Source: JANNAT01 sp031422555 (GTDB taxonomy: Bacteria; Pseudomonadota; Alphaproteobacteria; Rhodobacterales; Rhodobacteraceae). From it: a stretch of 23,498 bases of DNA. Positions 8,123-16,823 of this stretch are shown here, piece after piece. Where the stretch lies: contig JANPLZ010000147.1 in the NCBI GenBank assembly GCA_031422555.1, positions 1-23,498 on the forward strand. The letters run 5' to 3'. The position numbers and the translations under genes are program-made. Every line of letters begins with the position of its first letter. The first letter of the stretch is position 1. The notes beneath the pieces were generated by a model. The model had not been told where the DNA came from. It saw only the letters and a list, made by a program, of their open reading frames with translations, and made no database searches.

Positions 8123-8266
8123 GATATGTCAGCCTTGACAGATAGTTACCGGCGCTTTTCCTTGAACGCCTATCCGCTGCCGGCGGAACGCTGCGGCGAA
8201 AGGGACCGGTTACAGGCACAGTGGCTTGGGACATCCGCCTATCGGACAGCACAATCGGGCCAGCAA

Positions 8267-9217
8267 ATGCAGATCAACGATCGCCGTATTCATTTTCTTT
8301 ATCAGGCCTGGCGCAGTGGCTCTATGCGCGCCGCCAGCGAGATATTGGAAATGGCGCCATCGTCCATCAGCCGTCAGATCGCCCAGTTAGAGCGCGAGCT
8401 TGGTAGCGCCCTGATTGAACATGGCCGCCGTGAGATTTTTCTGACCGATGCGGGCCATGCCATCATCGAATACTATCGCACCCGGCAAACCAGCCTTGAT
8501 GTGCTGAACGCCCAGCTTCTTGATCTGTCGGCAGCCCGTACCGGTCATGTGAAATTCGCAATCGGTGAAGGGTTTCTGGGCGAGGCCCTGTACAGCACGC
8601 TTGACGGTTTCATGGATGATTACCCCGGCTTTACCCTGTCTATCAGCGTTACCGACACGACCGAGATGGTGCGCCTGCTGCTGGACGACGAGGTGCATTT
8701 CGGCCTTGGCTTTCACCCGCTGTCGCATCCGCAAATCGTTTCGCGCTTCCGGGCTGCGGTGCCCCTGAAGGCAATCATGCACGCCTCACATCCGCTGGCG
8801 CAACGGCCCAGCATCAGCATTGCCGAACTTTGCGCCGAACCACTGGCCTTGATGGGGCAGATGTTTCGCATTCGGCAGATGATTGATTTGGCCGCGACCG
8901 ACAGCGGTCATCTGGTGGCCCCAGTGTTGACAACCAATTCCATTCCGCTGCTGATCCGCAGCGCTTACGCCCGCCGCGCGGTGACGGTGCTGCCTGAATT
9001 CAGCGTGCGGTCGGAACTGTCCAGCGGCCAGATGGTGGCGGTCAGGATTGTGTCGTCCCACATGCAGTCGGTCTATGTCCACCTGATCACGCGCCGAAAC
9101 CGACTGTTGTCAGCGCCACTTACCGCGCTGGCAGAACAGATTCGCAAGCGTCTGGACCCAGCGGCACTTTACTCGGCTACAAACGATGTTCACCCGCACC
9201 CTACGGCATCTATGTGA
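8267..9217 (+). CDS. LysR-family transcriptional regulator
   Basis: This 316-residue protein has an N-terminal winged helix-turn-helix (residues about 5-62: IHFLYQAWRSGSMRAASEIL, then PSSISRQIAQLERELG and LTDAG). A LysR substrate-binding domain follows from about 90 (GHVKFAIGEGFLGEALYSTL ... VTVLPEFSVRSEL). ATG 8267 is preferred because the DNA-binding domain begins at once (MQINDRRIHFLY). The frame is open upstream to ATG 8126, but that would add an unusual 47-residue tail and place a dyad site directly at the start. It is divergent from the RidA/FAD-dehydrogenase operon, the usual layout for a LysR regulator acting on its neighbour, probably in response to the pathway substrate or an intermediate. 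Confidence 0.85.
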   Translation: MQINDRRIHFLYQAWRSGSMRAASEILEMAPSSISRQIAQLERELGSALIEHGRREIFLTDAGHAIIEYYRTRQTSLDVLNAQLLDLSAARTGHVKFAIGEGFLGEALYSTLDGFMDDYPGFTLSISVTDTTEMVRLLLDDEVHFGLGFHPLSHPQIVSRFRAAVPLKAIMHASHPLAQRPSISIAELCAEPLALMGQMFRIRQMIDLAATDSGHLVAPVLTTNSIPLLIRSAYARRAVTVLPEFSVRSELSSGQMVAVRIVSSHMQSVYVHLITRRNRLLSAPLTALAEQIRKRLDPAALYSATNDVHPHPTASM

Positions 9218-9311
9218 CAAGGTGGGGGATCGAAGATCCACAGCGAAGAATGGTCAAATCATCAAAACCACGCCAGCCAACCGCTTCAGACCCGGCGTAA
9301 ACGCGCCAGAC

Positions 9312-9336
9312 AACCTGCAGCGATTTCAGGTTTTTT
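9312..9336 (+). terminator. Weak candidate terminator for the LysR-type gene
   Basis: AACCTG (9312-9317) pairs with CAGGTT (9327-9332) across a 9-base loop, and the T run continues to 9336. The stem is short and overlaps the stop codon of the convergent LacI-type gene, so the call is tentative. Confidence 0.3.
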
Positions 9337-10354
9337 CCGGGGAATGCGTAGGAAGCAGCAATTCAGGCTTGATCAGATGCATCTGGCTGATGCCAAAAGT
9401 ATTGTCATCAATGACCCGAAACGCTTTTTCGATAAGTGCTTTGGCGTCCTGACGCACCATCGCGACCGGGAAATGAAGATGCGACAGGAACGGGTCCCAG
9501 TCATAGCAGCCCACCGACAGACCGCGGAACGCGTCATCAGGCAGTTCTTTCAAGACGCGGAAAACGCCCTCAAAGGCAATGGTCGAGTTCACGAACAAAC
9601 CATCCGGTAGGGCGCCGAGGTGGTCCAGCAATTCACGCACCGACCGCTCGGCCTCGTCAGGGCCGTATCCACAAGTATCAATCTGGTCAGGCTGTGGTGG
9701 TGCCCCGGTCTCGGCGATCAGAACGTCGCGAAATCCCCGGACCCGCTCCATCGTGTTGAAGTCGGTGGGGATGCCGCCAATAAAGTGCAAGGTTGCAGGG
9801 GCGGGATTGCCAACCCTGATCAACAGATGGCGCGTCAGCTCGCGGGCGCCAAAGTAGTTGTCGGTGACGACCGACGCCGCCAGAGACCCCGGAAGGTCGA
9901 CGTTGATATGGGGAATGCCCGCATCGGCACACATGCGGCTAAGCGGGTCAGGGTCGGTGGCCCCCGCGATGAACAGCAAATCCACATTATGCGACAACAG
10001 CGTGGCCACCGTGCGTTTTTCCATGTCAGGGTCGCGCAAGGTGCTGACCACCATGGGGCAAAGGTCGCGCTTGCGGGCCTCGGCCTCGAACGCCTGTGAC
10101 AGCGAACTGAAATAGCGGTTGTCGTGCAGGGGCAGGATCATGCCGATCAAGCCAGAGCGCTGTGTGCGCAAGGCGCTGGCCTGCCGGTTCTGCCGGTAGC
10201 CAAGGCTTGTGGCGACAGCGTGAACGCGCTCCGCCAAATCCTTGGATATCCGTCGTTTGGCCCAGCTGCCATTCAGAACCGCGCCGACAGTAGAGGCCGA
10301 TACGCCGGACGCGGACGCCACGTCATAGATCGTGGTCTTACGTTTTGGTTCCAC
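9326..10354 (-). CDS. LacI-family transcriptional repressor of the sugar operon
   Basis: This 342-residue protein begins with a LacI helix-turn-helix (residues about 7-30, TTIYDVASASGVSASTVGAVLNG) and a hinge region (RQNRQASALRTQRSGLIGMIL). A periplasmic-binding-like sensor domain follows (FIAGATDPDPL, VVTDNYFGARELTRHLL, HFIGGIPTDFNTMERVRGF). The frame is open to 10483, but GTG 10354 is chosen because the helix-turn-helix starts right after it and GGAG lies upstream. In the recognition helix the common TVSRVLN is TVGAVLN, so its operator may differ from the standard LacI half-site. It is divergent from the ABC transporter operon and two matching dyads lie between them; the effector is probably the transported sugar or its phosphate. 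Confidence 0.87.
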   Translation of the reverse strand: MEPKRKTTIYDVASASGVSASTVGAVLNGSWAKRRISKDLAERVHAVATSLGYRQNRQASALRTQRSGLIGMILPLHDNRYFSSLSQAFEAEARKRDLCPMVVSTLRDPDMEKRTVATLLSHNVDLLFIAGATDPDPLSRMCADAGIPHINVDLPGSLAASVVTDNYFGARELTRHLLIRVGNPAPATLHFIGGIPTDFNTMERVRGFRDVLIAETGAPPQPDQIDTCGYGPDEAERSVRELLDHLGALPDGLFVNSTIAFEGVFRVLKELPDDAFRGLSVGCYDWDPFLSHLHFPVAMVRQDAKALIEKAFRVIDDNTFGISQMHLIKPELLLPTHSPEKT

Positions 10355-10434
10355 GCTTTTTGTTCTCCGCCATCGACCTGGTGGCTGCCAAAGCCGAGTC
10401 TGCTTGGTATCTGCGGCGAAGTCAAACAATGGTC

Positions 10435-10481
10435 TTGACGATGCATCATCGGTTGTGCAATCAAAGCACCATCGGTGGTGC
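10435..10481 (+). promoter_or_regulatory. Promoter with two operator-like dyads upstream of the sugar ABC operon
   Basis: Two 16-bp sites, GCATCATCGGTTGTGC at 10443-10458 and GCACCATCGGTGGTGC at 10466-10481, match at 14 of 16 bases. The second has perfect 6-bp arms (GCACCA/TGGTGC) around TCGG. A -35-like TTGACG at 10435-10440 places the first site over the -35/-10 spacer, so a bound repressor would block the promoter. The -10 box is weak. The LacI-type gene next door is the obvious candidate to bind here. Confidence 0.65.
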
Positions 10482-10563
10482 ATAGAGGATTCGCGCAGAA
10501 AGTCTGTTTCTGCGAATGGTCCCGGTTAGTCCAAGCCACCGATAAATGGGGGGAGACCGCGCG

Positions 10564-11433
10564 ATGTTTGATCGAGCGAAGTATGCATTCATACTTCCGG
10601 CATTTCTGGTGGTGCTGATTATCGGGCTGTTCCCGCTGATCTATTCACTGACCATCAGCTTTATGCAGGTGCGGCTGGTGCCGCCGGTGCCGCCCAGCTT
10701 TGTCGGGTTTGACAACTATACCGAAGCCCTGTCGCAGCCGCGCTTTTGGTCTTCGGTCCGGATCACATTCCTGATCGCCACATTGGCTGTGGCTGTGCAG
10801 TATGTGCTTGGCCTTGCGCTGGCCATTGCGCTGAATTCAACGCTGCCACTGGGCCGCGTTTACCGCGCGGCCTTTTTGTTTCCGCTGCTGATGGCCCCGA
10901 TTGCCGTAGCTTTTATCGGCAAGATGATCTTTCACCCCGGCGTTGGCCCGATGCGCGATTTTTTCGGGCTGTTCGGTTATCCCGACCCACCATTTCAGAC
11001 CGATCCGGTGTGGGCCATCGGCATGTTGGTAACCATCGAGGTTTGGCAGTGGACGTCGCTGGTGGTGATCATCCTGCTTGCGGGCCTGCAAAGCCTGCCG
11101 CGCGATGTCTATGAGGCGGCAGACCTGGAAAACGCCAGCCGCTGGCAACAGTTCCGGGGCATCACCTTTCCGATGCTGCTGCCGATTTCGGCTGCCGTGG
11201 TGTTCCTGCGCTTTGTCGAAAGCCTGAAGCTGATCGACACGGTGTTTGTGCTTACAGGGGGCGGCCCCGGCATCGCGACGGAAACGCTGACCCTTTACAC
11301 CTATCAGGAGGGTTTCAAGAAGTTCAACTTTGGCTACACCTCGGCCATCAGCTTTTTGTTTCTGATCCTGATCGTCATTTTCGGCACGGTCTATGTAGCC
11401 CTCATCAAACCACAGCTGGAGAAGCGGACATGA
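10564..11433 (+). CDS. Sugar ABC transporter permease, MalF/UgpA type
   Basis: This 289-residue inner-membrane protein has six predicted hydrophobic segments and the ABC permease EAA loop at about 183-207 (YEAADLENASRWQQFRGITFPM), which contacts the ATPase. The end sequence ALIKPQLEKRT is cytoplasmic. ATG 10564 is chosen because a GGGGGGAGA ribosome site lies about 8 bases upstream; ATG 10546 would start inside that site. Its stop overlaps the start of the next permease by 4 bases (ATGA), so the two are likely coupled and form a heterodimer. It is the first gene of the operon behind the LacI-type operators. Confidence 0.9.
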   Translation: MFDRAKYAFILPAFLVVLIIGLFPLIYSLTISFMQVRLVPPVPPSFVGFDNYTEALSQPRFWSSVRITFLIATLAVAVQYVLGLALAIALNSTLPLGRVYRAAFLFPLLMAPIAVAFIGKMIFHPGVGPMRDFFGLFGYPDPPFQTDPVWAIGMLVTIEVWQWTSLVVIILLAGLQSLPRDVYEAADLENASRWQQFRGITFPMLLPISAAVVFLRFVESLKLIDTVFVLTGGGPGIATETLTLYTYQEGFKKFNFGYTSAISFLFLILIVIFGTVYVALIKPQLEKRT

Positions 11434-12452
11434 GCGCGATCCGTCGGCCATCGCATTGGCCTGTCACGATCTTTTGCTTCATTTGGCTGCTGATCACGGT
11501 CTTTCCGATCTACTGGATCTTCGTCACCAGTCTGAAATCGCCGCTGTCGGTGAATGGCGGGCCAACCTACATGCCTTGGGTCGATTTCATCCCCACCCTG
11601 GATGCCTGGCGCGCGGCATTCTCGGGCGCCCGGGGTGATTTCATCGGCCCCTTAATGAATTCGGTGGCAATCAGCCTGACCTCTGCCGTGATTGCCTTGG
11701 TGATTGGGTCGATGGCAGCCTATTCGCTGGTCCGGTTCCAGTTTCGGGTTCGGCTGTTGGCCGCACTGTCATTCGCCGCTATTGCCATCGGCGGATACGT
11801 CGGACTGGTGCATGGAGTCGGACTGGGCAAGATCGCGGGGCTGGGCCTTGCGTTTATCCTCGCCTTCCCGACCGCCGTGATCCTGAACACGCGCAATCTG
11901 CCGGGTCCGGTTCTGGGCAACAATGACGTGGTGTTCTGGTTTGTCAGCCAGCGCATGTTCCCGCCCATCGTCAGCGCCTTTGCGCTGTATCTGATCTACG
12001 CGGAAATGGGCAAAGCGGGTGTGCCGCTGCTGGACAGCTTTGCGGGCCTTGTTCTGAGCTACGTCGCCTTTTCGCTGCCCATCGTCATCTGGTTGATGCG
12101 TGATTTCTTTGCCGCCCTGCCGGTCGAGGTGGAAGAAGCCGCGCTGATCGACAACGTGTCGCGTTTCCGGATCTTCTTTCAGATCGTGGTGCCGATGTCA
12201 TGGCCGGGGCTGATCGCCACCTTCATGATCACGCTGTCGTTCGTGTGGAATGAATTTCTGAACGCGCTGCTGCTGACTACGGCGCAGTGGCAAACCCTGC
12301 CGGTCTGGCTGACTGGGCAAAATTCCTATCGCGGTGATGAATGGTGGGCAATCGCAGTGGCTGCGGTGATTTCCATCACACCGATGATCGTCGTGGCCGC
12401 AGCTCTGTCCAGATTCATGCGATCGGGTCTGTCGGCAGGGGCAATTCGTTGA
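11430..12452 (+). CDS. Sugar ABC transporter permease, MalG/UgpE type, with long internal segment
   Basis: This 340-residue protein is the second permease. The N-terminal anchor (FPIYWIFVTSLKSP), AAYSLVRFQF and the EAA loop at about 234-256 (EEAALIDNVSRFRIFFQIVVPM) are as in MalG. MalG-type proteins are usually about 275-300 residues. Here about 60 residues (about 106-168) with two extra hydrophobic stretches lie between AYSLVRFQF and the conserved SQRMFPP, so membrane topology may differ from MalG, or this is a subfamily trait. The stop is followed within 26 bases by the solute-binding protein gene. Confidence 0.88.
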   Translation: MSAIRRPSHWPVTIFCFIWLLITVFPIYWIFVTSLKSPLSVNGGPTYMPWVDFIPTLDAWRAAFSGARGDFIGPLMNSVAISLTSAVIALVIGSMAAYSLVRFQFRVRLLAALSFAAIAIGGYVGLVHGVGLGKIAGLGLAFILAFPTAVILNTRNLPGPVLGNNDVVFWFVSQRMFPPIVSAFALYLIYAEMGKAGVPLLDSFAGLVLSYVAFSLPIVIWLMRDFFAALPVEVEEAALIDNVSRFRIFFQIVVPMSWPGLIATFMITLSFVWNEFLNALLLTTAQWQTLPVWLTGQNSYRGDEWWAIAVAAVISITPMIVVAAALSRFMRSGLSAGAIR

Positions 12453-12478
12453 TCGTTAACTCGGAGGAGACTACACCT

Positions 12479-13927
12479 ATGAAATATAACAAAAAACTTG
12501 CAACCACTGCCGTGGCATTGGTAGTGTCGGCAAGTGGGTTGTCTGCAACTGCACAGTGCAGCCCGGATTACACAGGCGTCACGCTGACCGCCGTTTCGCA
12601 GACCGGGCCGTTCATTGCCTCGGCGCTGAAAATGGCGGCTGATAAATGGACAGTGCAGACCTGCGGCACTGTGAACATCGTCGAAATTCCGTTCGGCGAA
12701 TTGTATCCCAAGTTCATCACGGGCATGACCGCGGGCAACGTCGATTTCGATGTGATGACCTTTGCGCCCGCATGGCTGGCCGATTTCGCGCCCTATCTTT
12801 CAACGATGCCCGCTGAATACACATCGGGTGCCGCATGGGATGACATCGCGCCTGTCTACCGTGACCGTCTGATGGTCTGGGATGGCAAAGTGATCTCGCA
12901 ATCCATGGACGGCGATGTGCACACGCTGCAATACCGCACCGATCTGTTTGGAGATCCGAAAGAGCAAGAGGCTTTCAAAGCCAAGTATGGTTATGATCTG
13001 GCCCCGCCCGCAACCTGGCCACAATACTATGACATCGCCGAATTCTTCACACGGCCCGATAAGGGCCTGTATGGCACCGCCGAGGCGATGGTGCGCGGGG
13101 GACAACAGTTCTGGTTCTTCTTCACCCACGCAGCCCCTTACGTGAACGACCCCGATCAACCCGGCGGCATGTTCTTTGATCCCGAAACCATGGATGCCCG
13201 CATCAACAATCCGGGCTGGGTCAAGGCGCTGGATGATTATATCAAGTCGGTCAAGTTTTCGCCCCCCGGTGCGCTTGGATTTTCGTCGGGCGACATCCGC
13301 ACGGCCTTTGCCGGCGGCAAAGTAGCGATGAACTTTGATTGGGGTGATACCGGCACGATTGCCACCGACCCCAAGCAAAGCCAGATCGCGGGCAAGGTCG
13401 GTTCGGCCCTGACCCCCGGTTCGACCGAGATCTGGAGTTCCAAGGACGGCGCGTGGAAGACCTATGACTCCCCCGTCATGTCGCCCTTTATGGCCTTTGG
13501 TGGCTGGCAGGCGGGCGTGCCCGAGGCAAGCGCCAACAAAGAGGCGGCCTGGCACTTCGTCAACACGCTGACCAACCCGGAAAACTCGATACAGGCGGCG
13601 ATCACGGGCGGGACGGGCGTGAACCCCTACCGCACCAGCCACTTTGATCTGGCCCCATGGCTTGGTCTGATGTCCGAAGCCGAAGCGACCTCCTATCTGG
13701 CCGCCCAGAAAGGGTCTATCGAGGCGCCGAATGTGGCGTTGGACATGCGTCTGCCGGGTTATTTCAGCTACACCGAGATCCTTGAGATCGAGCTTTCCAA
13801 GGCAATGGCTGGCCAAGTGACCCCACAAGAGGCGCTGGATACGGTGGCAGCCGAATGGAACAAGCTGACCGACCAGTTCGGACGTGACGCCCAGAAAGCG
13901 GCCTATCGCGCCTCAATGGGTCTCTGA
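12479..13927 (+). CDS. Extracellular solute-binding protein, family 1, of the sugar ABC transporter
   Basis: This 482-residue protein has a Sec signal peptide (MKYNKKLATTAVALVVSASG, cleavage probably after ATA or TAQ near 25-27). Its mature domain resembles family 1 sugar-binding proteins (FGELYPKFITGMTAGNVDFDVMTF, GGKVAMNFDWGDTG, VMSPFMAFGGWQAG). It should catch the substrate in the periplasm and deliver it to the two permeases. ATG 12479 is chosen because GGAGGAG lies about 10 bases upstream and the signal peptide begins there; the same frame is open from 12341 inside the permease gene but without a signal peptide. A strong hairpin follows the stop codon. Confidence 0.9.
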   Translation: MKYNKKLATTAVALVVSASGLSATAQCSPDYTGVTLTAVSQTGPFIASALKMAADKWTVQTCGTVNIVEIPFGELYPKFITGMTAGNVDFDVMTFAPAWLADFAPYLSTMPAEYTSGAAWDDIAPVYRDRLMVWDGKVISQSMDGDVHTLQYRTDLFGDPKEQEAFKAKYGYDLAPPATWPQYYDIAEFFTRPDKGLYGTAEAMVRGGQQFWFFFTHAAPYVNDPDQPGGMFFDPETMDARINNPGWVKALDDYIKSVKFSPPGALGFSSGDIRTAFAGGKVAMNFDWGDTGTIATDPKQSQIAGKVGSALTPGSTEIWSSKDGAWKTYDSPVMSPFMAFGGWQAGVPEASANKEAAWHFVNTLTNPENSIQAAITGGTGVNPYRTSHFDLAPWLGLMSEAEATSYLAAQKGSIEAPNVALDMRLPGYFSYTEILEIELSKAMAGQVTPQEALDTVAAEWNKLTDQFGRDAQKAAYRASMGL

Positions 13928-13964
13928 CCAACAGCAAGCTGTGCTCTCAGGGGCAGTTTGCCAA

Positions 13965-13999
13965 CCGCCCTGCCGTGCAACTCCCGCGCGGCAGGGCGG
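13965..13999 (+). repeat. Intercistronic hairpin behind the solute-binding protein gene
   Basis: Bases 13965-13978 pair with 13986-13999 as a 14-bp stem with one G-T wobble and a 7-base loop (CCGCCCTGCCG against CGGCAGGGCGG in the outer part). No T run follows. It is more like an mRNA-stabilising or processing hairpin than a full terminator. It lies between the binding protein and ATPase genes. Confidence 0.75.
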
Positions 14000-14043
14000 A
14001 CCCTTCAATTCGGCCCGCAAAAGGCCCTACCCGGATTATTCAA

Positions 14044-15138
14044 ATGGCAAATGTCACACTCAGCGGCCTGAAAAAGAGCTTTGGCGCGGTCCATATCATT
14101 CCCGATCTTGATCTGGAGATTGCCGACAAGGAATTCGTCGTGCTGGTCGGCCCATCGGGGTGCGGCAAGACCACTGCGTTGCGGATGATCGCGGGGCTGG
14201 AGGAATCCTCGGGTGGCACCATCCGCATTGGCGACCGTGATGTGACCTCGCTGCGCCCCGGTCTTCGCAACGTGGCCATGGTGTTCCAGAACTATGCCCT
14301 CTACCCGCATATGAACGTCGCGGCCAATATAGGCTATGGCATGAAGGCGCGGGGCGAAAAGCCCGAGGCCATCCAGAAAGCCGTGGCCAAGGCCGCGCGG
14401 ATCGTGGCATTGGACAAGCTGCTGGAACGTCGCCCAAAGGAACTGTCGGGCGGTCAGCGTCAGCGCGTGGCCATCGCCCGCGCTTTGGTGCGTGACCCGG
14501 ATGTGTTTTTGTTTGATGAACCGCTATCCAATCTTGACGCCAAATTGCGGGTCGAGATGCGCACGGAAATTCGCAAGCTGCACCGCGAACTGCAGGCAAC
14601 CATGGTCTATGTGACCCATGATCAGGTCGAGGCGATGACGCTGGCCGACCGGGTGGTCGTTATGAACGGCGGGCGGATCGAACAGGCGGCTGATCCACTG
14701 ACGCTGTACACCCGCCCGGCCAATGTGTTCGTGGCAGGCTTCATCGGCGCGCCCAGCATGAATTTCGTGACCGTAAAAGCGGCCAATGGGCCCGATGGCC
14801 CAATGATCAGATTGCCGGAAGGCGCACTTGTATCGCCGCCTGCCGCGTTCCACGCAGCGCTGCGGTCGCGCCTAGACCAGCCGTTGATCATGGGCATCCG
14901 CCCCGAGCATGTCGTGCCGTGTTCTGACAACCCGCCGTTGCGCCTGATGATCGAAAATATCGAAACCCTCGGTTCGCACCGCTTGCTGATTGGCACTGTT
15001 GAAGGTGCGCCGTTCACAGCGCAGGTGCCGTCAGGAAACACCGCGAAAGAAGGCCAGATGGCCGCCTTGTCGCCCGATCCGCAGAATCTGCACCTGTTCG
15101 ATGCAACCACGACCTTGTCGCTTCTGGGGCAGGCATGA
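14044..15138 (+). CDS. Sugar ABC transporter ATP-binding protein, MalK/UgpC type
   Basis: This 364-residue ATPase has all expected motifs: Walker A GPSGCGKTT at 36-44, Q-loop VFQNYALYPHM near 80-90, signature LSGGQRQRVAIARAL near 135-149, Walker B VFLFDEPLSNLD near 155-166, and H-loop VTHDQ. A C-terminal TOBE-type domain follows from about 235 (GIRPEHV, LGSHRLLIGTV). Such subunits often serve several sugar transporters. ATG 14044 is chosen because the ATPase fold begins directly; the frame is open from 13975 but that start lies within the hairpin. The stop overlaps the kinase start by 4 bases (ATGA). Confidence 0.92.
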   Translation: MANVTLSGLKKSFGAVHIIPDLDLEIADKEFVVLVGPSGCGKTTALRMIAGLEESSGGTIRIGDRDVTSLRPGLRNVAMVFQNYALYPHMNVAANIGYGMKARGEKPEAIQKAVAKAARIVALDKLLERRPKELSGGQRQRVAIARALVRDPDVFLFDEPLSNLDAKLRVEMRTEIRKLHRELQATMVYVTHDQVEAMTLADRVVVMNGGRIEQAADPLTLYTRPANVFVAGFIGAPSMNFVTVKAANGPDGPMIRLPEGALVSPPAAFHAALRSRLDQPLIMGIRPEHVVPCSDNPPLRLMIENIETLGSHRLLIGTVEGAPFTAQVPSGNTAKEGQMAALSPDPQNLHLFDATTTLSLLGQA

Positions 15139-16823
15139 CGACCGCTGACCATTTTCTGGGTGTTGATGTCGGGACTGGCAGCGCGCGCGCCGGCATTTTC
15201 ACCGGCGCAGGGCAGATGCTGTCGCAGGCGGCGTATCCGATCATGTTGTGGCGCGAAGGCGAAACGGTCGTTGAACAGTCCAGCGCGGACATCTGGGCGG
15301 CGGTGTGCCGGGCTGTCGCCGGCGCTTTGACGCAATCAGGCGTGGATCCGGGCCGCATCGGTGGCATCGGTTTCGACGCGACCTGCTCTTTGGTGATCGT
15401 CGGGCCGGATGGCGCGGCGCTGACCGCCAGCGCCTCTGGTGATCCCGCTCGCGACGTTATTGTCTGGATGGATCACCGGGCCGAAGCGCAGGCCAACCGG
15501 ATCAACAGTTCCGGTGGCACACCGCTGATTTATGTCGGCAACCGAATTTCGCCTGAAATGCAAATGCCAAAGCTGCTTTGGCTGAAGGAAAACCTGCCGC
15601 AAAGCTATGACCGCGCGCAGGCCTTCATGGACTTGACGGACTATCTGACATGGCGCGCCACAGGGTCCGAGGCGCGGTCCGCCTGCACCGTCACCTGCAA
15701 GTGGACCTACCTTCCGCATCTGGGCGGCTGGGACACGGACTTTTTGCACAAAGTGGGTCTGGGCACCCTGACCGAGCACGGTTTTGCCCGGATCGGCGCA
15801 AGGATTGTGCCGCCCGGAACACCGTTGGGGCAAGGTTTGTCGGCAACGGCGGCTGCCGACCTTGGCTTGTCGGCAGGCATACCGGTTGCTGCGGGGTTGA
15901 TTGATGCCCATGCGGGTGGGCTGGGTTCGCTTCCCGTCAGCCCCGAGGGGAATGCGCTGCCTGTCGCCTATGTTTTCGGCACTTCGGCCTGCGTGATGGC
16001 ATCAAGCGCCATGCCCCTGCCGGTAAACGGAATCTGGGGGCCATACCGATCTGCCATGCTGCCTGATCTTTGGCTTCTGGAGGGTGGACAGACGGTTGCA
16101 GGGGCGGCAATCGACTATGTGCTGCGCGCCCATCCGGCATGGGCTGCGGCTGAAAAGACCGCCAAAGCCGAAGGGCTGCCCGTCTTGTCCTGGCTGGAAC
16201 AGCGCGTGCTGACCCGTCACCCCGACATCAGCGATGCTGCATGGGACGTGGCGCGCATGCACAGCATTCTGGACCTTGCCGGGAACCGCGCACCCCTTGC
16301 CGATCCTGCGCTGCGCGGGGTGCTGACCGGAATCAGCCTTTCGCAAGACCTGCATTCACTGGAACGCACGTATGTTGCGGCGGTGCTTGGGGTGGCATAT
16401 GGCGCGCGCCGGATATTTTCGGCCCTGGAACAGGCCGGCGCAGGCACGTCACTGATCGTGATCAGCGGCGGTGCTGCCAAAAGCGCCCTTGTGCGGCAAT
16501 TGCTGGCGGATGCCACCGGCCTGCCCGTTGCCCGCCCCCGTGCATCCGAGCCGGTCCTGCTGGGTGCCGCAATGCTGGGGGCGGTTGCCGCAGGCGCGAA
16601 GTCCGGTCTGGATGCCGCGCGGGCCGACATGGTGGCACTGGACCAGATTGCGCATCCCGCACCCGCGATGGCCGTATTTCATGACTGGAAATACGGCGCC
16701 TATTGCCGCCTGCAAGACACCGAGCGCTCGATCTGGGCCGAGTATGAAACCCTGATCGCGCCAAGAAACATGATCACGCATCAACACCCATCCCACCAAA
16801 TGGACCACAAGGAAATGATATGA
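15135..16823 (+). CDS. FGGY-family pentulose kinase (D-ribulokinase-like)
   Basis: This 562-residue protein has the FGGY kinase fold: N-terminal phosphate loop GVDVGTGSARAGIF (about 9-22), the substrate region GFDATCSLVIV and IVWMDHRAEAQA, and the C-terminal ATP site VISGGAAKSALVRQLLADATGLPV. The motif CKWTYLPH, the ATCSLV segment and the length are typical of the pentulose (D-ribulose) kinase branch rather than glycerol kinase or xylulokinase, though D-xylulose cannot be excluded. It would phosphorylate a pentulose made from the imported sugar or polyol. It starts within the ATPase stop (ATGA) and ends within the transaldolase start (ATGA), so all three are probably translated together. Confidence 0.87.
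   Translation: MTTADHFLGVDVGTGSARAGIFTGAGQMLSQAAYPIMLWREGETVVEQSSADIWAAVCRAVAGALTQSGVDPGRIGGIGFDATCSLVIVGPDGAALTASASGDPARDVIVWMDHRAEAQANRINSSGGTPLIYVGNRISPEMQMPKLLWLKENLPQSYDRAQAFMDLTDYLTWRATGSEARSACTVTCKWTYLPHLGGWDTDFLHKVGLGTLTEHGFARIGARIVPPGTPLGQGLSATAAADLGLSAGIPVAAGLIDAHAGGLGSLPVSPEGNALPVAYVFGTSACVMASSAMPLPVNGIWGPYRSAMLPDLWLLEGGQTVAGAAIDYVLRAHPAWAAAEKTAKAEGLPVLSWLEQRVLTRHPDISDAAWDVARMHSILDLAGNRAPLADPALRGVLTGISLSQDLHSLERTYVAAVLGVAYGARRIFSALEQAGAGTSLIVISGGAAKSALVRQLLADATGLPVARPRASEPVLLGAAMLGAVAAGAKSGLDAARADMVALDQIAHPAPAMAVFHDWKYGAYCRLQDTERSIWAEYETLIAPRNMITHQHPSHQMDHKEMI

Larger units (their letters stand above)
7945..8266. promoter_or_regulatory. Divergent control region between ridA-like operon and LysR-type gene
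   Basis: This 322-base stretch holds no convincing gene. It contains a paired inverted repeat (7983-8026), a 10-bp palindrome GCACCGGTGC at 8069-8078, and an interrupted dyad at 8106-8122 that fits the LysR-type T-N11-A pattern. The open frame that enters it from the LysR gene (ATG 8126) has no clear ribosome site and would place 47 extra residues before the DNA-binding domain. It most likely carries both divergent promoters, but no strong -35/-10 pair could be fixed. Confidence 0.55.

Noticed and set aside
8126..8266. Upstream ATG start for the LysR-type gene
   Set aside because: Would add 47 residues before the DNA-binding domain, has no clear ribosome site and starts beside a dyad that looks like the regulator's own site.
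9230..9242. GGATC-GAA-GATCC mini-hairpin after the LysR-type gene
   Set aside because: A 5-bp stem without a T run is too weak to call a terminator.
10837..11451. 204-codon open frame on the - strand
   Set aside because: Antisense to the MalF-type permease; no family features, and the permease frame is well supported.
12800..13828. 342-codon open frame on the - strand
   Set aside because: It is antisense to the solute-binding protein gene, which has a signal peptide, ribosome site and family motifs; the antisense product has no recognisable features and is Arg/Gly/His rich as expected from GC-rich shadow frames.
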